Shown: positions 1 through 10,550 of the stretch, in pieces
Numbering within the stretch: position 1 is the stretch's first letter
How the letters are laid out: every line of letters starts with the position of its first letter
Assembly (NCBI GenBank): GCA_027924585.1
Contig: BSBM01001445.1
Coordinates: 1,798,001 to 1,862,000, forward strand
Length of the DNA: 64,000 bases
Reading direction: 5' to 3'
Source: Larix kaempferi
Lineage: Eukaryota; Streptophyta; Pinopsida; Pinales; Pinaceae
Notes under the pieces: model-generated
Told to the model about the DNA's origin: nothing
Seen by the model: the letters and a program-made list of their open reading frames with translations, nothing else
Databases searched by the model: none
Made by a program: the position numbers and the translations under genes

Positions 1-2690
1 CCTCGGTTTGTCCATCCGTCTGCGGATGGTGTGCTGAGCTAAAATCTAACTTCGTGTTGAGTTTCTTCCATAGGGTTCTCCAGAAATGCCCCATGAATTT
101 CGTATCTCAATTCGACGTGATACTCTTTGGCAACCCATGCAGCCTGACTATTTCCTTAAATAATAGTACAGCGATCCCTGTGGCATCACTAGTTTTCTTA
201 CATGGTATGAAATGTGCCATCTTCGAAAATCTGTCGACTACAACAAATATTGAGTCGCTCCCCTGCTGAGTCCTTGGTAATACTAACACAAAATCCATGC
301 TAAGATGATCCCACGGGTTCTCTGATATTGGCAATGGTGTATACAACCCCGTGTTCTCACTCCTTCCTTTTGCCAACTGGCATATTTGACATTGTCAAAC
401 CCATCTTCCGACATCTATTGACATTCTTGGCCAGAAATACTTCTCATCAACCATTGCTTTGGTCTTCTCGATCCCAAAGTGCCCTACTAACCCACCATTA
501 TGAAACTCTCAGATTAGGTTCTCTCTCACCTCTGGGAATACATAGCCGACTTCCCCTGAACAGGTAACCTCCTTGAATGAAATAACTCAAATATGGAGTT
601 CTGTCAATGCTCCAAGGCTCACGACAAGCCTTCCATGCTTCCGCAAAATCTTCGTCGGTCTCATACTCCGTCTTTATCGACTCTATCCCTGTTTCCTGAA
701 CAATCATCGTGCCCAATAGCGCAACTCTCCTGCTCAACGTGTCGGCAACTTTGTTTGACTTGCCCGACCTATGTCGCAACACGAATGTATATCTTTGGAG
801 AAAATCCACCCACTTCATGTGTCTCTAATCCAACTTCGACTGAGTATTCAGATACCTCAGTGCTTGGTGATATGTGTATAACACAAATTCCTGAGGCAAC
901 AAATAATGCCTCCATTTCTTCAATGCTTGTATGATAGCACAAAATTCTTGGTCATAGACCGAATATTTCCGCTTCACTCCATTCAGCTTTTCACTGAAGA
1001 ATGCAATTGGTCGGCCTTCCTGGCTCAACACTGCTCCAATTGTTGTTCCACTTGCATCACAATAGACCTGGAAAACTTTGTTAAAGTATGGGAGTGCCAA
1101 CACTGCGCTCTCAGTGACCTTTTCCTTCAATTTGTTGAAAGCTTCCTAAGCCTTATCTGTCCACTTGAACTCGCCCTTCCTCATGCATTCCGTCAATGGT
1201 GCACAAATCCGACTAAATCCCCGAATGAACTTCCGGTAGAAACTAGCAAGTCTATGGAAACTTCTCACTGCAATCGCATTTGTCAGTTCCGAGCAATCTA
1301 CTATTGCCTTCACCTTCTTGGGGTCCATCTCCAACCCTTTACCTGAAATTACAAATCCCAAGTACACCAATTCCTTCTTCATGAAGAAACACTTTTGCAG
1401 GTTAACCATCAGCTTTTTTTCCTGCAATTTTTGTAATACTTGTCGAACGTGCTCCAAATGTTCTGACTTGGTCCGACTGAAAATCAGAATGTCATCTAAA
1501 TAGTCTATGACAAAATTTCCTAAGAATGGTTTCAATACCTCATTCATCAATCTCATGAATGTATTGGGTGCATTAGTCAATCCGAACGGCATGACTAACA
1601 ACTCATATAACTCTTCTCTTGTTTTGAATGTTGTCTTCCATTCATCTCCTTCTCTGACCCTAATCTGGTGATACCCACTCTTTAGGTCTAATTTCGTGAA
1701 GTATGTCGCTCCACTCAGGAAATACATCAAATCATCCATCCTTGGAAATGGAAATCAATACTTGATCATGATCCTATTGATGGCTCTAGAATCGGTACAC
1801 ATTCTCTATTCCCCGCCCTTCTTTGGTGTCAATACTGCTGGTACTGCACACGAGCTCAAACTTTCTCGAATCAGTCCCCTATCCAACAACTCTAGGACCT
1901 GCTGGTTGAGCTCCTGACCCTATGCGGGACTCATCCTATATGGTGCTTTGTTTGGTAGACTCGACCTTGGAATCAAGTCAATCTGATGGGATATACTCCT
2001 TGTCGGCGGCAATCCCGTCGATTTCTCATCAGCCATCATGTCCCGAAACTCTTCGAACAACTCCTCGACTTCGACTGGAATGTTCTCCTCGTTGGTTGTT
2101 CCTTCGACATATGGCCCCTTTGGAATGATTGCAAAATGTCTTGACTGTTTCTCTTCCTCTGCGAGGAATTCCTTGGCAGTGCTCATCAACACTCACTTTT
2201 CCCAAAGATTGCTCTCGCGGTCCTGACCGTCTACTGGCTCTTCTTGTCTCGGATTAAGAGTCCTTTTCACACCATTCTTCCACATTGTGACTGTGTTAGC
2301 TCGACCATCATAGATCATCTTACGATCATATTTCCATGGTCTCCCTAACAACAGATGGCATGCATCCATGGGAACTACATCACACAGTACGCTATCCTCC
2401 AATCCTTCAACTCTGACATTGATCAGGCATTGTCTAGTCACCTTAACACAGTGTCCTCTCTGTAACCATGAGATCTTTTAAGGGTGTGGGTGTTCCTGAA
2501 ATCTCAACCCGATCTTGTTAATGACTTTTGTCGACACAAGATTCTCTGTACTCCCACCATCAACTATGGTCTTGCAACGCCATTCTCCGATCCACACCTT
2601 CGTTCGAAAGATTGCCTTCCATTGTGCTGGTTACATCCGATCACGTTGATCTCCCTGGATCAAAGCTCTCTGAACCGTTAGATTCTGATT
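1..2690 (-). pseudogene. gypsy pol pseudogene (protease-RT-RNase H-integrase)
   Basis: The domains lie in order on the minus strand. Protease (about 2640-2190) has an active-site-like VDGGSTENLVS and then CHLLLGRPW. RT (about 1880-1146) has [30 protein letters not shown] and an intact YLDD catalytic box. RNase H (1130-825) has [16 protein letters not shown] and the VADTLSRR boundary (near 740). The integrase zinc region and core (about 700-1) contain WDHLSMDFV and [14 protein letters not shown]. At the second catalytic aspartate the expected SDRD motif reads S-N-stop-D, consistent with two C-to-T type changes. Stops also separate RT from RNase H and RNase H from integrase. The RT is the best preserved part, about 198 codons open. 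Confidence 0.92.
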
Positions 2691-2699
2691 CTTCCTTTT

Positions 2700-3848
2700 C
2701 TCACCTCCACTGCTATCTGATGCTGATTCTTCCCTCTCGTCGACTTGCTCATCCTTTCAATGTCTGGGTTTCGACTCTTCTACAGCATGTAGGTTTTTTG
2801 GGCACTCATATGCCTTGTGTCCCATTCCTTGACATTTGTAATAGATTATGGTTGGTCTGTTAGCTCCCTTCTTATCAGATGGACCACTTCGACTATACAC
2901 GCCTTGACTGCGGTTCTCATGACCATTGCGTCGGTTCTCTTGCGCTCTTTCTTTTGTTGATGTCCCTTCTGTGTGTCAACTATCTTCGACACCTTCTTTC
3001 TTGTAGCCGCTACCTTGACCCTTCACGGAGATAGGATTTCCACCCCGACTAGTCATTCTGCCTCTGGTTGCTACGGACTTCCTCGACAATTTCTCTTCTG
3101 CCTTCACAGCTAATTGATAGGCTTCTCCGACTGCTTTGAATCTCGACATGCTGAGTTCATCCTGTATAGTGTATTTCAAGCCGTTTACATATCTGGCGAC
3201 AGCTTCTTCTCCTTCATTAGTTTTTCCTGACCGAATCGACAATCGGTAGAACTCCTCCGTGTATTCTTTCATGGTCATTTCTTTTTGTCAAAATTTTTGT
3301 AGCTTTCGGAACAAGGAAACCACATAGTTGTTTGGCAAGAACTTCCCCTTCAACTTGGAAACCATTCTGCCCCAAGATTTGATTTTCTCTTTTCCTTCCT
3401 TGAGTCTATCAGCCTATACATTGTCCAAGCACAACGAGGCATGACCCTTCAACCTTAGACATGCAGTCTTAACCCATTTAGGATCCTCGATCTGCTCTAC
3501 ATCGAAGTATTTCTCCATCTCTCTGAACCAGTCGATCAAGTCTTCTGGGTCCAGGATTCCCGACTACGTACGCATATCTATCTTCGCCCGACCTCTCATT
3601 TCTGTCAGAAGCTTGATGAGTTTTTCCTCTGGTTCTTCTGCTGCGGCTTCCCGAGCTTCCACTTCCTCGTTGCTGTGGTCTAGCGCTTCAAGAATGTAAC
3701 CACGCCTCTAGTTTTCTTTGATTGCTGCGACTTCATTTGTCAAAGTTTGCATCTTTCAGATGCATTCGTCGAACATCTCACGATCCACTGTGACGGCTGC
3801 TACACCACGTGCTCTTCGTCCTCGGACATTAACGCCTCTATGAGCCAT
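2700..3848 (-). pseudogene. gypsy gag pseudogene
   Basis: A genuine ATG at 3848-3846 opens a short basic N-terminus (MAHRGVNVRGRRARG). The best open stretch (3278-2976) carries the capsid-type text MTMKEYTEEFYRLSIR and YVNGLKYTIQDELSMSR, typical of the plant gypsy Gag domain. A CCHC zinc knuckle (KCQGMGHKAYECP) lies near 2845-2799, but its first cysteine is replaced by tyrosine. Several stops and frameshifts interrupt the frame, for example shortly after the start near 3770. Gag would form the virus-like particle and bind element RNA; this copy cannot. Confidence 0.85.
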
Positions 3849-3882
3849 TTTCAACCTCCACTGAAAACTCTCACACTTCCAA

Positions 3883-3960
3883 GCTCTGATACCAGCTGAC
3901 ACAAGTCAGGTTGGTATAGTCGTCTTCTTCAACCAGACTCACTTCCGGGCTCTGATATCA
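3883..3960 (-). promoter_or_regulatory. duplicated tRNA-Met primer binding site
   Basis: The minus strand reads TGGTATCAGAGC at 3894-3883, an exact match to the 3' end of plant initiator tRNA-Met and the usual plant LTR-retrotransposon primer site. A second copy, TGATATCAGAGC, lies at 3960-3949 beside the LTR. Flanking bases are also repeated (acttcc before, caagtca after), so a 66-bp unit was tandemly duplicated. The copy next to the LTR is the positional primer site, but the perfect match is the inner one. Confidence 0.8.
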
Positions 3961-3962
3961 AC

Positions 3963-4920
3963 TAATGCAAGTCACCCTACGGGATACTTTCTTGCTCAAC
4001 AATACACACGACACAAAACCTCAATGCTTACACGAACAAGGTGTAGAACAAGATGCCAAGAGTGGCTTATATTACTTCTCTGAAATTGGTTACAATGCAA
4101 AATAACTGTAAGCAAATAACTAACTATGATCGGCCTCATCCATTAAAACTTAGACGTAACTGTGGTGTGTTCTCCCTGTGTGTTGACCTCACCCTCTCCT
4201 GGTTCACCATGGAACTCTGAGCTATGGTTCGATCTCCACTCTCTGCTCTTCGGCTGGTGTGACTCTTCACAACTCCCTCGACTCTGCTCTCTCTCTGCCT
4301 TCCTTTTTTTAGACGGAAGACCTTCTCCTCCTCTTCTACTCTACGGGTGCCATTTGCAAGACTATTGCAATCCAGAGACACGCATTCCCCTCTATTTGTC
4401 GATCATGCCAAATCCCGCGAACCTGCACTGTCAACTTCTAGTCGTGCTACACAGCCTCTGTCCAGGACGTCCCCTATCATGTCCTTCACCAACTCATAAT
4501 AACTATAATAACTTCCTCAACAACCCTAAACGGCTACTAGGTACAGTTCCTTGACTTTCTATCCTTCTGACCCTGCTACAGCAGTTAGTCACATCTCAAC
4601 CTTCCTGTCGGTTCACTCCTTTCTTAATTACACTTGGCCTCGCCAAATCCTGTTGCGTCGTAGTTTAACCACTTGTCGACTACCCGACATCTTACGCCGC
4701 TCGTTGTCTATCGACCATTTCCTATCGATTCTCAACCTCCCGCGACATCCGTCATTCCTTCTGTCGTCCGCACCCCGACTGCTTCTGCTCGACTTGTTGA
4801 CTTTGACTAGTCAACCTTCTCTCCACACCAGTGGTCATCGGCACTCCCACTGGTCGGCTCCCTCCAGTCAATCAACTTGGACTGATCTACCTAGGTCCCG
4901 ATGCTCCTGCATCAGTTCAT
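3963..4920 (-). repeat. 5' LTR of gypsy element 1
   Basis: The region starts two bases beyond the outer primer-site copy, which fixes the inner LTR border within a few bases. Its inner part, including a gatcggcctcatcc block near 4129, is clearly related to 9876-10550, which ends the same way in C/T-rich, ctcgac-rich sequence. The outer border near 4920 is approximate because I see no second LTR of this element in the window. An alternative inner border is the TGAC at 3897 if the inner primer site is the real one. Confidence 0.7.
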
Positions 4921-4924
4921 TAAG

Positions 4925-6091
4925 ATTAAACATTAAATAGCATAGCCTCAGACATCATAGATAATCTATGTACTTGAATTATTACAATGATAGAAGAAGG
5001 AGATTACATAAAAGAATGAGAAGAGAAGGTGTGGTCATTGTATCAGATCTGTAGAATGGATCTGAGCTACTGGTTGCTCCTGAGGTGTGCACTAGCCTTT
5101 TGTGTCTTCTTTCAATCTCTCCAACTGACTACTCTTTCTCTGTGAAACTCTACAGAACCACCTCAAGAAATATGGATCTTTGCATCAACTTCTGAAGGAT
5201 GGATCTTCACATGAAATGTATGGATCAGATCTGCAATTTGGTATCAATGGTTGCACTGGATCATGTGTAGAAGAGTGAAACATGAACTATGGGGCACATC
5301 TCCCATAGGTTGGCTAGGGTAAATCTCCTTGCCTTGGTAAACTAAGGTGCTCACACACAAATTCAATAATGATAAAAAAAGTTGTGAAAAGGAGTTGCTT
5401 GGCTTCTTTTATAAAATTCCCGATGACCCGCTGAGGAAGGTGATGTGCTTGGTGACCTGTGAGAGCCCTTCCAAATTTGCCATCATTGATTGAATAGGAT
5501 TTCATGCTTTTCCTCTCTTGCTTTCTTTCTCCTTCTTTGGAAAGTGATCCCTTCTATCTTTTCCAATGTTTCTTGCTTTTCATACTGATTGCTTTTCATC
5601 CTTCTTTGGAAAGTGTTCTCTCCCTGCTTTTCATGAAGTTTCCTACTTTTCAAACTGTCTTGGATTTTTTCCTTTTAGGAAACTGCACCCTCCTTTTCTT
5701 TCTAGTTGTTTCTATTTTCCTCACTTGCCTGCTTTTGTCATTTTCTTTCCTTTTAGCTTGGCATCTTGCTTTGTGCTACTTTTCTCCACTTTCTTCTTTG
5801 GTGTGACAACTCATAAGGCCAACCTTATCTCTCCATGTGCCCTCATGTTGTCATTGTCATCATCCAACTCACCAAAACAAATAATTAATATTTTAAATAT
5901 GGAAATAATCATTACATCCTTCTAATTTAATTAATTAAATAACTATAAGATAATTTATTCCTAGTTAATAATTTCCTAGAATAAAGTTATCCCTGCTTTC
6001 ATTAATTAATTCCTTGGTCTTCATTAGGATCTATGGGTGGGTTGGTGGATTCTTTGCTGCACTTGGTACTTGAAAATTGGGGACATGACAA
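4925..6091 (-). repeat. probable solo or orphan LTR, unclassified
   Basis: The minus strand has a TATA-box-like TTTTATAAAAG near 5417-5406 followed by transcribed-looking sequence. Upstream of it (5500-5660) is a C/T-rich stretch with a repeated ccttctttggaaagtg element at about 5531 and 5600. The right edge reads ggggacatgaca, so the minus strand begins TGTCATGTCCCC, a plausible LTR start. I could not find a convincing left border or target-site duplication. No coding sequence is attached. It could also be a fragment of some other AT-rich repeat. Confidence 0.4.
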
Positions 6092-6679
6092 GTAATCCCT
6101 ACAAGGAGACTAGGATCAAAAGAGATCCTACGAAACAAACAAAGATAAGTATTTGAATTGTCATTTTATCTAATTGTTTAAATGATATTGTTCAGTCGTG
6201 TTCATATTTATATTCCTAGATTTAGGAAGTGTAGTATGCATGTTAGAGTAGTTGCATTAATGAACAATATACTACTAATATGCATGTGATGGGTAAGTGG
6301 CCTACAATGTTGTACAACATTCCATTGCTGCTTATCTAGAATGAAACCTCTTTGCTTACATATTCAGATTTATAGTGCACGATCTTAATAATTTTTTGGT
6401 AGAGATGGAAGCCATATAGAAAGTTACCATATGAATACGGGATATGGATGAATGTTGTGTTGAAGCATTGGCTAAGATAACTGCATGACAGTGTGACCTA
6501 TGTTTTGATACATAATAATTTTCCATTATTAATATGTTTTGGAAACTATGAATGTTTATGACCATGCAACTAAATTTGACTTGTAGGAAATATAGTGTAC
6601 GATCACCTACAAATGAAGAATGATGATACTTGTTCCATATAACAAGTGACAATGGTTCAACAATAACATTCTACAAGAA
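6092..6679. other. unassigned AT-rich sequence
   Basis: I see no coding similarity, tandem structure or element end here. It lies between the LTR-like block and the first recognisable copia RT text, and may be eroded upstream sequence of the copia element. Confidence 0.5.
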
Positions 6680-7929
6680 TTATGAAATCAAGTATAATAC
6701 GAAAGTACAAATCAAGGGTTTTCTCAGAAAGAGGGAGTCGACTATGATGAGATGTTTCTCTAGTGGTCAGACACACTTCCTTGGTGATTAATATTACACT
6801 AGATAAATGGTGTAATTGAAGTAGAAGAATATGTCGAGCAACCTCCAGGATTCAGGACTCTCTATAGAGAACCACATGTGCACAGACCGAAGAAGGATTT
6901 TTACAGGATCAGAAGGAACCCATGGGATAGAATGATGAGATCAAGGATCACCTAGAGTGATGAGACATCAACCTTTGCTACAAGGTTGAAGATGAGAAGC
7001 TCATAGAAGGGTGCAAGAGAGAAATTGCAATCGATTTTGAGATCTTGGTATCCAATTACCTAAAAAGATGAAATAGATGGATATACAGAGGATCATCAGA
7101 AGAAAAGGATATCAGTCACTCCAGTGCAGAATGTCCTGATACAGAGAGTACAAGATGCATAGGGGGGATAGTTCTCACTTATAGAAGTAGCGAGAAATCT
7201 TCGCTTCAGAGGGAGTGACTATAGTACAGATGGAGAGACACTTTCACTTAGTCTCTATTTGTGGCAAAGTTTGTTTTCCCCAGTATGTGGTAGAAATCCT
7301 GAAAAGGTTTGATATGTTGGAAAGTAAATCCATAGCCACACCCATGGATACAAATTTGAAGTTGTTTACCGATGCTTCCTTAAAGTTAGTGGATACACAC
7401 ATATTATTGGTTCATTGATGTATCTGACGAATACCAGGCCATATATATGCCTTGCTATGAACACCTTGAGTTAGTATTTGGTTGAGCCTGGATGTGTTCA
7501 CCGTATAGCTGCAAAGCATGTGATGAGGTACCTAAAAAGTACAACAGAATATTGTCTCATTTATACTAGAGATTATGACTTCAGGCTGTAAGGTTATATA
7601 GATTCAGATTGGGGAGGAAGTGTCTCAAACATAACACTTCAGGTGGATGTTTCAGTCTGGGGTCAACCATGATCTCATGGCTAAGCAGGAAGCAATCCAG
7701 TGTTGCTCTCAGCACTGCAGAAGCAAAATATATAGCAACTGATAACCAAATCTGCATGAAGATGATAGAGAACCTCGTGTTCCATGATAAGTCGAAGCAC
7801 ATAGAAATCTGGTATTTCTACATTTGTGATATGGTGCAGAGGGGAGATGTAAAGCTCCAATATGTGAGCACATATGAGCAAGTTGTAGATGTGTTGACTA
7901 AGCCTATTTCTCGTGTGAAGTTTTAGCAC
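6680..7929 (+). pseudogene. copia RT-RNase H pseudogene
   Basis: The remains are recognisable in scattered frames. Near 6830-6860 is EEYVEQPPGF, the copia block after the first RT motifs, followed by a mutated version of the block ending near YGLKQAPRAWY. Near 6970-7060 KVEDEKL runs directly into IEGCKREIAIDFE, so the catalytic YVDD segment that normally separates them is deleted. From 7283 the text YVVEILKRFDMLESKSIATPMD is well preserved, followed by decayed sequence, then RNase H (7609-7926) with STMISWLSRKQSSVALSTAEAKY and VFHDKSKHIEIWYF. Several stops and frameshifts confirm a dead copy. Confidence 0.88.
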
Positions 7930-8035
7930 TTACGTGACAAGCTTGGTGTAGTCCGTAAGGACTTCCCTCGAAAGGGGGAGTAGTTTCGATGATACTATGA
8001 TAGCTCAGTTGGTATTGATCACCCTTAGACTTGAT

Positions 8036-8735
8036 CTCGTAAAGGAAGGATAGTATTAAATGTTAATCCTTAGATTGAATCCTGTAATTCTGAAAGGAAT
8101 GATTGTCTAAGATGTGAGTGGTGGACAATGATCCCGTAATTCCAAAAGGAAGGATCATCCGAGTACATGTGTGTTGTGATCAGTAGTGTTAGCTCCATAA
8201 ATACTTGGTCTGGTAATTCCGGCAGGAAGGATCATCCATGTAGGACCTGATCCCGTAAATCCGACAGGAAGGATTGCCTAAGCACCACATATTTTGATGG
8301 ATTGAATCCCATAATTCCAAAAGGAAGTATGTCCATGATCCTGTAATTTCAAAAGGAAGGATCACCAGTGTTGTTGGACTGAATCCAGTAATTATGAAAG
8401 GAAGGATTGTCCATGATATCATAATTCTGAAAGGAAGGATCACCAGTGTTGTTGGACTGAATCCCGTAATTCCGAAAGGAAGGATTTTCTATGATCCCAC
8501 AATTCCTAAAGGAAGGATCAGCAGTGTTTTTAGATTGAATCCCGTAATTCCGAATGGAAGGATCACCAGTGTTGTTGGAATGACTCCCATCATTGCGAAA
8601 GGAAAGATCACTAGTTTTGTTGGACTGAATACTGTAATTCCAAAAGGAAGGATTGTCCATGATCCCATAATTCAGAAAGGAAGGATCACCCATGTTGAAC
8701 TTGATCCCATAATTGCGAAAGGAAGGATCATATTG
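8036..8735 (+). repeat. interspersed core repeat array in copia A
   Basis: At least 15 copies of a core close to CCCGTAATTCCGAAAGG, followed by AAGGATCACC or AAGGATTGTCC, occur from about 8080 to 8735. Starts of the GTAATT part fall at 8084, 8136, 8213, 8255, 8311, 8343, 8388, 8421, 8466, 8499, 8544, 8589, 8634, 8667 and 8709. In the right half the intervals are almost only 45 or 33 bases, from two spacer types (caccagtgttgttggactgaat and gtccatgat). The array lies between a purine tract after RNase H (about 7970-7980) and the one before the LTR. It happens to stay open in one frame for 131 codons, which follows from the repeat and is not evidence of coding. Confidence 0.92.
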
Positions 8736-8854
8736 GTTGTTGATGCACCTGTTTCTAGAGCTGATGTTGCTATAGCCTTGAGTTGTTGATGATGATGATA
8801 TTATTCCATATTTAAGTTAATGAGCCAGCCTCGTGTTGTCGTTTTTGTTGATGT

Positions 8855-9110
8855 ATCAATTTTTATATTGACGTGCTGCAAATGATGATACTCCAGCTTT
8901 GTACTAAATATTATTATGATGTTCTAGCTTCGTGATGCAGATGATGATACTTCAGCTCTATATTGAAGATGGTGATGATGTTCTAGCTTCATGTTGTAGA
9001 TGATGATACTTCAACTCTATACTGAAGATGATGATGATGTTCTAGCTTCGTGCTGTAGATGATGATGTTCCAACTCCATATTGCAAATGTTGATGATAAT
9101 TACAACAAGT
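8855..9110 (+). repeat. 59-bp tandem repeat in copia A 3' region
   Basis: TTCTAGCTT occurs at 8922, 8981 and 9040, an exact 59-bp period, each followed by a GTAGATGATGATACTTCA-like stretch. Weaker earlier and later copies extend the array to roughly 8855-9110. It is rich in GATGATGATG and unrelated in sequence to the array just upstream. Confidence 0.85.
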
Positions 9111-9279
9111 TGTTCCAGTTGCCGATATTGATGTTGTTGAAAAACTTCCAATGATTTATAGATGTACCAGCCAATATTCCAAATGATGTTGTTGATGATG
9201 CATCCTCCTCCATCCTTCCAATGATGTTGTGTAGAGCCACCCCTGTTGTTTTTGCTTTTAGTAAAATACCCTTCTTGTT

Positions 9280-9875
9280 AAGGGGGAGTGTTGAAATAAT
9301 GTAACTTCGAAGAATATTCTACGTGTACTTTATTATTCCTCCGTTGGGAGATGTCATTAATGTAAATGTTCATGTAAAAGTCACGAGGTAAATCTTCCAT
9401 TGTAAGTCGGGTCAATAGTACCCAAAAGAGTTTAATGCAATTATTATTTTTGTGTCTCCCTAGAGAGGTTCGCCCAATCAATTTAGTGAGGTCGGCCCCA
9501 TTAGGAAAAAGGTCACCCTCACTTAAAGTATAAATAGAGAGTATCAATCTCTCATTTGGATCATTCATTCACTCAAGCATTGCGCAAGAGAGGAAGAGGA
9601 AGGGTTGCAAAGGAGAAGGAGGATTGTTCTTGGCTCTTGTGTTTGGGTTTTGTCTCTCTTTATTATGAGACTTATTTTTTTGGGAATTGTACATTGGTAA
9701 TGTATATTGAGGAATTTTTGTTGGGTTTTCTTCCCCTTGAGGGTTTCCTGGGATAAATTGTTGTGTACCTTGTGATTGTGTGTCTTTCAGAGATCCTATT
9801 TATGCTGCTATTGTGAAATTCTATTAAGTTCTCATGAAGTTAGAATTCAGTCTTTAGTAGCATATAATCTTAACA
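9280..9875 (+). repeat. copia A polypurine tract and 3' LTR
   Basis: AAGGGGGAG is followed at once by TGTTGAAATAATG, the LTR start, and the LTR ends TTAACA at 9875 (587 bp). A TATA box (GTATAAATAGAGAG) lies near 9528. The first 45 and last 170 bases are clearly related to the LTR at 63301-63789, including a shared stretch near CTTGTGATTGTGT. They therefore belong to related copia families; the middle differs and this copy is about 100 bp longer. Confidence 0.9.
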
Positions 9876-10550
9876 AACACAAGATGTGAACTGGAAATGC
9901 CAAGAAGTTGGCTTTTATTACTTGTATCATTCACAAAATTACATGCAAACTAATAATCAAGTCGGCCTCATCCTGTTAGCTTCCCTCTGCGCTTTGTTTG
10001 TGCGATCCCCCTCTTCTAACTCTTCACACCGGTTTTTCTACTCTGATCTGTTATTGTTCCCGAGTTCGACCCTGTCAGGCTTCCCTGAGGCGTCGTTACT
10101 TTGTCCGATGTACCATCACTGATCCTGCATATCCTACAGTTGTCGGCATCCTTTGTTCGTTCCTACACAACCTTCTCTTGTGGTGACACTTGGTCTTGTC
10201 CCAACCACCTTCTTAACTATCATTGACCTCCTGAAATACCCACAATGGATGCAGGTATGTTGCCTCGACTTATGCACTTCTCGACCTCTGTGCCTCTCGA
10301 CTTCAATATAGTTGTCGGTCTTGTCGCTATCCACTTCCGACTGGGCCTCACTTCGACACATCAACCATTCTTTACTTCGTCGGTCGCCAACTTAACCTTG
10401 TCGACTTCACTTAGTCTCCATAGTTGTCATCCTCCCCATCCTCCCCATAGTTGGCAATCTGATTTGATATGGGATGGAGTGGTTTCTCTTAACTTGGACC
10501 TTGTGAGAGCCCACCAAAGAATTGACCAAGAGGGATCTTGATAACATGCA
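9876..10550 (-). repeat. gypsy LTR fragment related to element 1 LTR
   Basis: The sequence aligns with the element 1 LTR from about 4030 onward; both show a TTATTACTT block, then AATAATCAAGTCGGCCTCATCC here against GATCGGCCTCATCC there, then C/T-rich sequence. It begins abruptly inside the LTR at the copia A border, as expected if copia A interrupted it. The outer border near 10550 is approximate. The short open frames on both strands here have no recognisable homology. Confidence 0.75.

Larger units (their letters stand above)
1..4920 (-). mobile_element. Ty3/gypsy element 1, 3' part beyond window
   Basis: Reading down from about 4920, the minus strand shows a 5' LTR, a primer binding site, gag with a zinc knuckle, aspartic protease, reverse transcriptase, RNase H and integrase. 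That order (RT before integrase) defines Ty3/gypsy elements. The window begins inside the integrase core, so the integrase C-terminus and 3' LTR lie outside. Stops and frameshifts split every domain, so the copy cannot make its polyprotein. The integrase and protease-to-RT linker sequences resemble those of the chromodomain-bearing element at 19973-25560, which suggests a chromovirus-like relative; the chromodomain itself would be outside the window. Confidence 0.93.
6680..9875 (+). mobile_element. Ty1/copia element A, 5' part lost
   Basis: Degenerate copia RT and RNase H (6680-7929) are followed by an unusually long 3' untranslated region with two tandem arrays, a polypurine tract (about 9280-9288) and a 3' LTR (9289-9875). 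Gag, protease, integrase and the 5' LTR are not recognisable upstream. The 3' LTR is directly followed by the interior of a gypsy LTR fragment, which suggests A inserted into that LTR. Confidence 0.85.

Noticed and set aside
906-1346. 146-codon plus-strand frame
   Set aside because: It is antisense to the conserved gypsy RNase H and RT domains.
4162-4940. Pro/Ser/Leu-rich plus-strand frames of about 130 codons
   Set aside because: They lie antisense in a C/T-rich gypsy LTR that has a homologue at 9876-10550 in which the frames are not conserved.
5504-5925. Membrane protein suggested by Phe/Leu-rich plus-strand frames
   Set aside because: C/T-rich DNA upstream of a minus-strand TATA box gives hydrophobic translations by composition; two overlapping frames look alike.
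8036-8735. CRISPR array
   Set aside because: Spacers are repeated, not unique, the cores drift, and the region is the 3' end of a plant copia element.
8394-8789. 131-codon repeat protein (KGRI...VIP repeats)
   Set aside because: It is a translation of the DNA array in a retrotransposon 3' untranslated region, with no start context or homology.
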